From the NCBI GenBank assembly GCA_001821795.1, contig MHOB01000044.1, positions 7,423 to 13,409 on the forward strand: a DNA stretch of 5,987 nt, in the 5' to 3' direction. A model generated the notes under the pieces. It was not told where the DNA came from and searched no databases. It worked only from the letters and a program-made list of their open reading frames with translations. This stretch comes from Candidatus Ryanbacteria bacterium RIFCSPLOWO2_12_FULL_47_9c. Its GTDB lineage: Bacteria; Patescibacteriota; Minisyncoccia; Ryanbacterales; GWA2-47-10b. Position numbers and translations under genes: made by a program. Within the stretch, counting starts at the first letter, position 1. Every line of letters begins with the position of its first letter. Below are positions 1-5,943 of this stretch, piece after piece.

Positions 1-199
1 AATCGCGAATGCCTTTAAGGAAGTCCGACTTCCTATAGGAAGTCGGACTTCCAAAAACGGCCACTGCCGCAATAACCATGGGGCCGGCAAGCGGCCCCCG
101 TCCTGCTTCATCTATTCCTATAATATATTTGTAGGACGATGCTCGTCTCTTCGAGACGGCGCGTCCTGCCTCATCGATACCAACGATGTATTTCGGCAT
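1..199 (-). CDS. rnhB: Ribonuclease HII, N-terminal 66 codons (3' end outside window)
   Basis: RNase HII cleaves the RNA strand of RNA-DNA hybrids and acts at single ribonucleotides left in DNA; it is cytoplasmic. The visible N-terminus carries the family signature GIDEAGRGPLAGP at residues 28-40, with D30 and E31 being the first two metal-binding catalytic acids, and the second conserved block begins at the edge (LKGIRD, residues 61-66, normally followed by SK). The ATG at 199-197 is chosen because MPKYIVGIDEAGR is a typical RNase HII start and a weak purine-rich stretch (AAGAGAG) precedes it. Odd features: the motif KYIVGIDEAGR at residues 3-13 is a second copy of KYIIGIDEAGR at 24-34, and residues about 50-60 are encoded by a perfect palindrome. 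The remaining catalytic acids lie outside the window, so activity cannot be judged. It is transcribed divergently from dnaE. The family call is firm; whether this exact N-terminus is translated is inference. Confidence 0.9.
   Translation of the reverse strand, partial: MPKYIVGIDEAGRAVSKRRASSYKYIIGIDEAGRGPLAGPMVIAAVAVFGSPTSYRKSDFLKGIRD
19..52. repeat. Perfect 34-bp palindrome within the rnhB coding region
   Basis: Arm GGAAGTCCGACTTCC (19-33) is followed by TATA (34-37) and then the exact reverse complement of the arm (38-52), so all 34 bases are palindromic. Each arm is itself a small hairpin: GGAAGT, a three-base loop, ACTTCC. It can therefore form one long cruciform or two small stems. In the rnhB frame it encodes GSPTSYRKSDF with no stop, between the GPLAGP block and the LKGIRD block, where RNase HII proteins vary in length. 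It resembles in-frame palindromic repeats known in other bacteria (for example the Rickettsia palindromic elements) in behaviour, not in sequence. No second copy is present in the window. Confidence 0.9.
98..193 (-). repeat. Tandem duplication of the RNase HII N-terminal motif inside rnhB
   Basis: Two 33-bp segments, at 161-193 and 98-130 on the minus strand, encode KYIVGIDEAGR and KYIIGIDEAGR, 21 codons apart and in the same frame. By hand alignment they match at 25 of 33 bases, and the eight differences change only one amino acid (V/I). Only the inner copy continues into GPLAGP, so it is the functional one by comparison with the family. The ten codons between the copies (AVSKRRASSY) come almost wholly from the inverted repeat at 133-167. 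Confidence 0.85.
133..167. repeat. Imperfect inverted repeat between the two DEAGR copies of rnhB
   Basis: The plus strand reads AGGACG, ATGCT, CGTCTC, TTC, GAGACG, GCG, CGTCCT. This gives an inner 6-bp stem (144-149 with 153-158) closed by a three-base loop, and an outer 6-bp stem (133-138 with 162-167), separated by a 5x3 internal loop. It lies inside the rnhB frame, contains no stop in that frame, and supplies the spacer between the duplicated motifs. Its length (35 bp) is close to that of the perfect palindrome at 19-52. A mobile palindromic element is a plausible origin, but only one copy is seen here. Confidence 0.7.
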
Positions 200-221
200 A
201 ACTCTCTTTTGTTGTCCAGCA

Positions 222-250
222 TTCCGAAGCATGTCCTTTTACGATACAAT
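222..250 (+). promoter_or_regulatory. Probable dnaE promoter giving a leaderless transcript
   Basis: A -10 hexamer TACAAT lies at 245-250, and a weak -35 candidate TTCCGA at 222-227 is 17 bp upstream. The start codon at 257 is where transcription would begin, seven bases past the -10 element. No Shine-Dalgarno-like purine run precedes the ATG, which fits leaderless translation. The core TTTTACGATACAATG (237-251) matches 14 of 15 bases of the miaA promoter core at 5916-5930, which raises confidence in both. Confidence 0.6.
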
Positions 251-256
251 GTCTTT

Positions 257-3200
257 ATGAAATTCGTCCATTTGCACACTCATTCCCACTACTCTCTTTT
301 GGACGGGCTCTCGAAAATTGATGCGCTTGTAGACAAGGCGCATGAATACGACATGCCCGCGCTCGCATTGACCGATCATGGAAATCTCTACGGTGCAATA
401 GAATTTTATCAAAAATGCAAGAAAGCGGATATCAAACCAATCCTCGGCATTGAAACGTATATCGCAAAAAGGTCGCTGGCCGAAAAAGTCTCCGGCGTCG
501 ACCACAAGCGCTATCATCTAACCGTGCTGGCAACTTCAATGGAAGGATGGAAAAATCTTATCAAACTTGCAACAATCGCAAACCTTGAAGGTTTCTATTA
601 TAAACCACGGGTCGATAAAGAGACCTTGAGGAAACATGCAGGAGGGCTCATCGCCCTTTCCGGATGCATGGGCGGAGAGATTCCTCAAGCGCTTCTTTCT
701 GGAGAGCAGGAACGCGCCGAGGATCTACTGAAAGAATATAGAGAAATCTTCGGCTCTGAAAACTTTTTTATTGAACTTTCATATCACCCGGGAATTCCTA
801 ATCACGAGAATCTTCAAAACTTGCTCCGCCAACTGGCGGAAAAAACCGGCACACCAGTGGTAGCAACACAGGATATCCATTATACAAATTCCGAGGATGC
901 GCCCGCACAAGATGTGCTTCTTGCAGTACAAACCAATTCGCGCCTTGACGACGACGATCGACTGACGATGAAAAACGATGATTTTTCTTTTCGTTCCGGA
1001 GAAGAAATGGCAAGATTGTTCGAAGACCTCCCCGAAGCAATTGAAAACACGGTGAAAATAGCGGAGCGCGTCAATCTTGAGATTCCGCTCGGAATACTCC
1101 AGCTTCCACATTTTGAGCTCCCACACGGAGAAACTGCAGAGAGTTTCCTCTCGAAACTCGCTACAAAAAATCTCTCCCAGAGGTATAATCCTATCACAAA
1201 AGAAATCGAGGACCGCCTTTCATATGAACTCGGGGTCATCGTGAAATCCGGCTTTGCTGAATACTTCCTTATCGTGCATGACATCGTACAATGGGCGAAA
1301 TCACGCGGCATCATTGTTGGACCTGGGCGCGGCTCTGGAGTTGGTTCGCTTGTCGCGTACAGTCTCCAAATCACGAATGTCGACCCAATCCGATACAACC
1401 TTCTCTTTGAGCGCTTCATGAATCCCGAACGCATCAGTCCGCCCGATTTCGATCTTGACTTTGCAGACACACGGCGAGACGAAGTTTTGGAATACGCAGC
1501 GCAAAAATATGGAAAAGATCATGTCGCGCAAATCATTACGTTCGGGACCATGGCCGCCCGTGCTGCCATTCGCGATGCCGGGCGCGCGCTCGGATTTCCC
1601 CTTGCGCTCGCCGATCAAGTGGCAAAACTGGTGCCTTTTAACCCCAATCAGGGAAAAAAAGAAAACTATCTCCGTGAATGCATCGAACACGTCGTTGAAC
1701 TTAAAGACCTCTACGCGCGAAATCCCGATGTCAAAAAAATGGTTGATGCCGCAGAAAAACTTGAAGGCGTAGTTCGCCATGCGTCCACTCATGCCTGCGC
1801 TGTGGTCATTACAAAAGAACCACTGGTAACCTACGTCCCCTTACAACGCGCCACCGAACGAGATGGAAAGTCAGAATCGCTCGTGACGCAATTTGAAATG
1901 CACGCAATCGAAGATCTAGGACTTCTTAAAATCGACTTCCTCGGCCTTTCGAACCTCTCCATCATCGAGGAGACAGTCAAACGCATCAAAAAACTACACG
2001 GAAAAGATATCGACATTGATACACTCGAGGTCGACGATCCAAAAGTCTATAAAACGCTTGCAATCGGTAAAACAATCGGCGTCTTTCAGCTTGAGGGCAC
2101 CGGAATGACTCGCTATCTTAAAGAATTAAAACCAACAAACTTTGAAGACATCATCGCGATCATTTCTTTATATCGCCCCGGCGCCCTCGACGCGGGTACG
2201 ATCCCGCATTACATCGCGCGAAAAAACGGCAGAGAAGAAGTAACGTATCTCCATTCAAAACTCGAACCGGTTCTCAAGAATACTTACGGAATCATGATTT
2301 ATCAAGAACAACTCATGCAAGCCGCGCAAGCTCTTGCTGGCTTCACTATGCCCCAAGCAGACACGCTCCGCAAAGCTGTAGGGAAGAAAATAAGAAAACT
2401 CCTCACCGAACAAAAAGAAAAGCTTATCTCTGGCATCATAAAAAACACCGGCTCCGAACGCGTCGCACAGGAATTTTGGAAACTGGTCGAGCCATTCGGG
2501 CGTTATGGCTTTAACCGATCGCATGCGGCAGGATATGCAACAATTGCCTATCAAACCGCCTGGCTTAAAACGTATTATCCAACTGAATTCATGACGTCAC
2601 TGCTCAATGCCGAAGAAAAAAATATCGAACGTATGACATTTCTCCTCGGAGAAGCAGCTACAGAAAACATTACAATCCTCCCGCCAGACGTCAATGAATC
2701 GCGCGCGCGGTTTGCAGTCTCGAGTGAAAAAACAATTCGTTTTGGACTCGCCGCGATTAAGAACGTCGGGATCAATATTGTACGTGCTCTCGTTGAAGAA
2801 CGCGACAAAAACGGCCCTTATACGTCGCTTGCAAATCTCCTTGAGCGAGTTTCCGTAAAAGACCTCAACAAGAAATCAATCGAGGCGCTCGCGAGATCGG
2901 GGGCGTTTGATCAACTTGCGGAAAGAAACGAAATTCTGGAGAACATTGAAAAAATCCTCGGGTATTTGCGCGAAGCAAATTCCCAATCGAAAGACCAGCA
3001 TTCTCTTTTCGGCTTAATCGAAGATATTTCGTCGGTTCCTCAGCTCACGCTCGAAAAAAGACCTCCTGCATCGCAAGACCAAAAACTGACGTGGGAAAAA
3101 GAACTTTTGGGATTCTATATTTCCGGTCATCCGCTTGATAAATTTAAAAAACTTGCCGCGGAGACAAAACCAATAAAACTTCTCAAAGAACGCCACTCTT

Positions 3201-3454
3201 CTTCAAGTGTCAAGGTTTTATGTATGCTCACAGCGATAAGGCGTATTTTGACACGACGGGGGGAACCCATGGTATTCTTGAAATTGCAAGATACAACAGA
3301 TGAAATCGAAGGTGTTGCGTTCCCATCAACGTTGAAAATGTACGGACACATGCTGGAAGCGGATAAATATTACCTTGTTGAGGGTCGCGTGAGCGACCGA
3401 AACGGCGTCCCAAGCATGGTATGTAATACATTCGAACTTCTAGAATACTCTTGA
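257..3454 (+). CDS. dnaE: DNA polymerase III subunit alpha (DnaE)
   Basis: This 1065-residue protein is the replicative DNA polymerase catalytic subunit, a family C polymerase. Domains in order: PHP domain (about 1-280) opening with HLHTHSHYSLLDG; polymerase core with GPGRGSG (355-361) and PPDFDLDF (395-402); the catalytic aspartates D399, D401 and D560 (KIDFLGL) are all present; fingers with YGFNRSHAAGYA (750-761); a helix-hairpin-helix region near 825-890; a clamp-binding motif QHSLF at 914-918; and a C-terminal OB-fold from about 985. All nine expected PHP metal ligands are visible: H7, H9, D16, H41, E66, H87, C137, D206, H208. The ATG at 257 is preferred over a TTG at 209, because the PHP motif starts within five residues of it and it sits just after a promoter -10. 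The stop TGA overlaps the thrS start by one base. Length is slightly below the E. coli protein (1160) and normal for DnaE1-type enzymes. The identification is secure. Confidence 0.97.
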   Translation: MKFVHLHTHSHYSLLDGLSKIDALVDKAHEYDMPALALTDHGNLYGAIEFYQKCKKADIKPILGIETYIAKRSLAEKVSGVDHKRYHLTVLATSMEGWKNLIKLATIANLEGFYYKPRVDKETLRKHAGGLIALSGCMGGEIPQALLSGEQERAEDLLKEYREIFGSENFFIELSYHPGIPNHENLQNLLRQLAEKTGTPVVATQDIHYTNSEDAPAQDVLLAVQTNSRLDDDDRLTMKNDDFSFRSGEEMARLFEDLPEAIENTVKIAERVNLEIPLGILQLPHFELPHGETAESFLSKLATKNLSQRYNPITKEIEDRLSYELGVIVKSGFAEYFLIVHDIVQWAKSRGIIVGPGRGSGVGSLVAYSLQITNVDPIRYNLLFERFMNPERISPPDFDLDFADTRRDEVLEYAAQKYGKDHVAQIITFGTMAARAAIRDAGRALGFPLALADQVAKLVPFNPNQGKKENYLRECIEHVVELKDLYARNPDVKKMVDAAEKLEGVVRHASTHACAVVITKEPLVTYVPLQRATERDGKSESLVTQFEMHAIEDLGLLKIDFLGLSNLSIIEETVKRIKKLHGKDIDIDTLEVDDPKVYKTLAIGKTIGVFQLEGTGMTRYLKELKPTNFEDIIAIISLYRPGALDAGTIPHYIARKNGREEVTYLHSKLEPVLKNTYGIMIYQEQLMQAAQALAGFTMPQADTLRKAVGKKIRKLLTEQKEKLISGIIKNTGSERVAQEFWKLVEPFGRYGFNRSHAAGYATIAYQTAWLKTYYPTEFMTSLLNAEEKNIERMTFLLGEAATENITILPPDVNESRARFAVSSEKTIRFGLAAIKNVGINIVRALVEERDKNGPYTSLANLLERVSVKDLNKKSIEALARSGAFDQLAERNEILENIEKILGYLREANSQSKDQHSLFGLIEDISSVPQLTLEKRPPASQDQKLTWEKELLGFYISGHPLDKFKKLAAETKPIKLLKERHSSSSVKVLCMLTAIRRILTRRGEPMVFLKLQDTTDEIEGVAFPSTLKMYGHMLEADKYYLVEGRVSDRNGVPSMVCNTFELLEYS

Positions 3455-5205
3455 TGAAAAACAAAAACGGCAAACTATCACTCGTTGATCAAAAGCGCCA
3501 TACGCTGGCGCATGTTTTGGCAATGGCCGTACTTTCAAAATATCCGGACGCGCGTCTTGGCATCGGCCCCACAATTGAAAACGGATTTTATTATGACTTT
3601 GATGTTGGCAAGCCATTTAAAGAAGAAGAACTCGCGGAATTTGAAGATGCGATGCGCGATATCGTCGCGCATAAGCTTGACATCACCGGCAAGAAAATAA
3701 CGCTTGCGGATGCAAAAAAACTTTTCAAAGACCAGCCGTTTAAAATCGAGCTTGCCGAAGAATACGCAAGAGAAGACAAGGAACTCACCACGTATATGAC
3801 CGGAGATTTTACGGATCTGTGCCGCGGCGGGCATATCGCAAACATGCGCGAGATTGACCCGAAATCATTTCAGCTTACGCGCATCGCCGGCGCCTATTGG
3901 CGCGGCAGCGAGAAAAATCCCCAGCTCCAGCGCATTTACGGCATTGCGTTTGATACAAAAAAAGAGCTCGCCGATCATCTTGCGATGCTCGAAGAAGCTA
4001 AAAAGCGCGACCACCGTGTTCTTGGCGAGCGATTAAAACTTTTTACTTTTGCGCCCGAAATAGGGCCCGGCCTGCCACTTTGGTTGCCAAACGGCACAAT
4101 AATTCGTGAGGAGATTGAAAAATACGCAAAAAAAATTGAAGATGAACAAGGATATAAGCGCATCATAACACCGCATATCGCGAAAGAAGAACTTTTCCGC
4201 ATGTCTGGTCATATTCCCTATTACGCTGAAAACATGTACCCCCCGATGGAACTTGATGACGGCAACTACTACCTAAAAGCGATGAACTGCCCCATGACGC
4301 ATATGAGTTATAAATCGGAGCCACATAGCTATCGGGAACTTCCGATTCGTTATGCAGAATATGGCACCGTGTATCGATACGAACTGTCGGGTACGCTTGC
4401 AGGCCTTTTGCGCACGCGCGGATTCACACAAAACGACGCGCATATTTACTGCCGCGAAGACCAGGTGGAAGAAGAATTTCTTAATGTCATGAAATTACAC
4501 GAGTTTTGGTACAAGGAAGTATTCGACATCACAGATTTTTATATGCGGCTTTCTCTTCCTGTTGAAGATAAAACAAAATATGCAGGCGCTCCCGAAGGTT
4601 GGCAAAAAGCAGTAACGTTGGTGCGCAACGCAATGCGGCGCTCGGGATTGCCATACAAAGAGGTAGAAGGAGAAGCTGCTTTCTACGGGCCAAAAGTAGA
4701 TTTCCAGATTAAAAGCGTCATTGGCAGGGAAGAAACTGCTTCAACGAACCAACTTGATTTTCTCGCGGCGGAACGATTTGGTCTCATTTATAAAGACTCC
4801 GATGGCAAGGAAAAACCGGCTTATGTGATCCACCGAGCGCCACTCGGTTCTCACGAGAGATTCATTGCGTTCTTGATTGAGCATTTCGGAGGCGCATTTC
4901 CCTTCTGGCTTGCGCCCGTGCAAGTACGAGTGCTCACGATAAATGAAAAGATAGTAGAGTATACACAAAATGTTGTAACACGACTCAAAAAACAAAACAT
5001 TCGCGCAGAACTTGATCAACGCAACGAATCAATCAACAAAAAAATCCGCGAGGCGGAACTTCAAAAGATCCCGTATATTTTTGTGATCGGGGATAAAGAG
5101 GCCGCGGCTGGCACTGTAAATATACGCACGCGCGGAGAGAAAGAAACAAAAACTATTTCGCTTGAAGAATTTCTGATCCAAATAGAAAAAGAGTCTGCGA
5201 GGTGA
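3454..5205 (+). CDS. thrS: Threonyl-tRNA synthetase lacking the N-terminal TGS domain
   Basis: ThrRS is a class II synthetase that activates threonine and charges tRNA-Thr in the cytoplasm. This 583-residue form (E. coli: 642) starts directly at the editing domain, with RHTLAH (H16, H20) and DLCRGGH (C123, H127), the hydrolytic site that removes mischarged serine. The catalytic core follows: zinc ligands C279 (MNCP), H330 (NDAH) and H460 (VIHRAPLG); motif 2 arginine R308 in the YRYE block and RGFTQNDAH; motif 3 GSHERF with R468, where H466 takes the place of the usual methionine. The anticodon-binding domain runs from about 488 to the end. The ubiquitin-like TGS domain is absent, and there is no room for it because dnaE ends at 3454. 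The ATG at 3454 shares its A with the dnaE stop (TGATG); a TTG one codon upstream is possible. There is no clear Shine-Dalgarno, so translation probably depends on reinitiation after dnaE. Identification is secure. Confidence 0.97.
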   Translation: MKNKNGKLSLVDQKRHTLAHVLAMAVLSKYPDARLGIGPTIENGFYYDFDVGKPFKEEELAEFEDAMRDIVAHKLDITGKKITLADAKKLFKDQPFKIELAEEYAREDKELTTYMTGDFTDLCRGGHIANMREIDPKSFQLTRIAGAYWRGSEKNPQLQRIYGIAFDTKKELADHLAMLEEAKKRDHRVLGERLKLFTFAPEIGPGLPLWLPNGTIIREEIEKYAKKIEDEQGYKRIITPHIAKEELFRMSGHIPYYAENMYPPMELDDGNYYLKAMNCPMTHMSYKSEPHSYRELPIRYAEYGTVYRYELSGTLAGLLRTRGFTQNDAHIYCREDQVEEEFLNVMKLHEFWYKEVFDITDFYMRLSLPVEDKTKYAGAPEGWQKAVTLVRNAMRRSGLPYKEVEGEAAFYGPKVDFQIKSVIGREETASTNQLDFLAAERFGLIYKDSDGKEKPAYVIHRAPLGSHERFIAFLIEHFGGAFPFWLAPVQVRVLTINEKIVEYTQNVVTRLKKQNIRAELDQRNESINKKIREAELQKIPYIFVIGDKEAAAGTVNIRTRGEKETKTISLEEFLIQIEKESAR

Positions 5206-5219
5206 TCCCGCAAACTCTT
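5181..5219 (-). terminator. Rho-independent terminator of the LysM gene, overlapping the 3' end of thrS
   Basis: Arms 5189-5199 (AAGAGTCTGCG) and 5209-5219 (CGCAAACTCTT) pair over 11 positions with one C-A mismatch. Read on the minus strand, the hairpin is followed by TTTTTCTATT (5190-5181), a T-tract in the right place for a gene ending at 5240. On the plus strand no T-run follows the hairpin, so it is a poor terminator for thrS. The thrS stop codon (5203-5205) sits in the loop, so the same bases encode the last ThrS residues. Confidence 0.75.
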
Positions 5220-5239
5220 GAGTACTGTGCCTTGGGCAT

Positions 5240-5872
5240 TCAGCGCCTGGCGCTAATGTTGGCGACTTTTTCGACCGGAAGCGGCGGAATAGTCGCTGCT
5301 CGCGCACGCTGCGCCAACGTATTAGCAACAGCACTGCGCTCTGCGGCAAGTTCCTTTTGTATTTCGAGAATCTTGCGATCGAGCCGCCCGCGCGAGCGAA
5401 CCTGCAACCATGTAGTAACCAGCGCAACAGCTAAAGCAACCCCGAGCGCGCCGACCCACCTGTTGAATTGACCTTGGTAATACCGAGCCGTGGCCGCTTG
5501 CGGAGAAATCTCGGCGACTCGCGCCTCGAGTTCGCTGGCGTGGGCTTCAAGGCGAGAAAGTTCGCTCTTGAGCTTGTCTCGCTCGCTAGTGACACTCGCG
5601 AGCTTCGCCTTGAGATCAGCGATCTCGCGACGGAAAGCATCAATATCCTCATCCTCATGCCGCGAATCAATGACCGTGTCACCCACCCGCAACACATCGA
5701 GGTCAACCCCCGGATTCGCCCGCTTGACCTCGGCCAGCGACGGCGTGAACTTAGAGCGCAACCCATCGGGCGTATCACCCGGTCGGATCACGTAAGTCCG
5801 CCGCGCCTCGGCGCTTGATGCGATCGCGGCCAGCGCGATCGCCAAAAGAACTGATTTCAAAAGTCCCCTCAT
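5240..5872 (-). CDS. LysM domain / coiled-coil / single transmembrane protein (envelope protein, function unknown)
   Basis: This is a 210-residue protein of unknown specific function. Residues 1-23 form a signal sequence (positive MRGLLK, hydrophobic stretch, AEA before R24). A LysM-like peptidoglycan-binding domain follows at about 26-70, from YVIRPGDT through RANPGVD to LRVGDTVI. Residues 76-122 are a charged heptad-rich coiled coil. A membrane span lies at about 139-157 (WVGALGVALAVALVTTW), followed by positive RSRGRLDRK, which predicts a cytoplasmic tail with another short helical stretch. The layout resembles the SH3b-coiled coil-TM plan of YgiM-type proteins, but with LysM as the outer domain; that is an analogy, not homology. 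Inferred role: an inner-membrane-anchored wall-binding protein. The ATG at 5872 is chosen over the GTG at 5875 because AGGAGG is five bases upstream of the ATG and only two from the GTG. Three sampled 60-base lines count 60-67% GC against 37-55% in dnaE/thrS lines, so composition differs from its neighbours. Confidence 0.85.
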   Translation of the reverse strand: MRGLLKSVLLAIALAAIASSAEARRTYVIRPGDTPDGLRSKFTPSLAEVKRANPGVDLDVLRVGDTVIDSRHEDEDIDAFRREIADLKAKLASVTSERDKLKSELSRLEAHASELEARVAEISPQAATARYYQGQFNRWVGALGVALAVALVTTWLQVRSRGRLDRKILEIQKELAAERSAVANTLAQRARAATIPPLPVEKVANISARR

Positions 5873-5877
5873 CACAA

Positions 5878-5883
5878 CCTCCT
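5878..5883 (-). promoter_or_regulatory. Strong Shine-Dalgarno (AGGAGG) of the LysM gene
   Basis: The plus strand CCTCCT reads AGGAGG on the minus strand, five bases before the ATG at 5872. It decides the start against the adjacent GTG, and contrasts with dnaE, thrS and miaA, none of which has a comparable site. Confidence 0.85.
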
Positions 5884-5884
5884 A

Positions 5885-5897
5885 TGGTCTGGGACCA
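5885..5897. repeat. Small inverted repeat just upstream of the LysM ribosome binding site
   Basis: TGGTC (5885-5889), a TGG spacer and GACCA (5893-5897) form a 5-bp inverted repeat. It lies in the predicted 5' leader of the LysM transcript, directly upstream of AGGAGG, and upstream of the -35 of the miaA promoter. It could be a leader hairpin or an operator half-site pair, but it is short enough to occur by chance. Confidence 0.35.
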
Positions 5898-5900
5898 GAA

Positions 5901-5929
5901 TTGATTCGAGTCGTATTTTACGATAAAAT
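5901..5929 (+). promoter_or_regulatory. Probable miaA promoter giving a leaderless transcript
   Basis: TTGATT (-35, 5901-5906) and TAAAAT (-10, 5924-5929) are separated by 17 bp. The ATG at 5937 begins eight bases after the -10 element, so transcription would start at or within a base or so of the start codon. There is no Shine-Dalgarno. The core TTTTACGATAAAATG (5916-5930) nearly duplicates the dnaE promoter core. Confidence 0.7.
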
Positions 5930-5943
5930 GCGCGCTATGGCAA
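5915..5943 (-). promoter_or_regulatory. Probable promoter of the LysM gene, overlapping the miaA promoter
   Basis: On the minus strand, TTGCCA (-35, 5943-5938) and TAAAAT (-10, 5920-5915) are 17 bp apart. The predicted start near 5908 leaves a leader of about 36 bases containing AGGAGG. The -10 is the left half of the palindrome ATTTTA-CGA-TAAAAT (5915-5929), whose right half is the miaA -10; the -35 lies inside the first codons of miaA. Confidence 0.6.

Noticed and set aside
1..199. CRISPR or tandem repeat array
   Set aside because: Only one perfect palindrome and one unrelated imperfect one are present, without regular spacing, and both lie in an open rnhB frame.
209..256. Upstream TTG start adding 16 residues to DnaE
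   Set aside because: The added residues are unlike DnaE N-termini, and the stretch contains the predicted promoter; the PHP motif begins right after the ATG at 257.
236..265. A minus-strand rnhB promoter mirrored in the dnaE promoter core
   Set aside because: TAAAAG (241-236) could be a -10, but the sequence 17 bp upstream (AATTTC) is a poor -35, so I do not call it.
880..1470. 196-codon open frame antisense to dnaE
   Set aside because: It lies wholly within conserved dnaE coding sequence, is Ser/Arg-rich as expected of a codon shadow, and has no recognisable domain.
5242..5254. AGCGCC-T-GGCGCT inverted repeat as a plus-strand terminator for thrS
   Set aside because: The next T-run (5266-5270) is over ten bases away, and the repeat lies within the last LysM codons; a realistic loop leaves only five base pairs.
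5468..5818. Plus-strand open frames across the LysM gene (also 5490-5795)
   Set aside because: The minus-strand frame has a signal peptide, LysM, coiled coil and membrane span; these plus-strand frames show only low-complexity shadow sequence.
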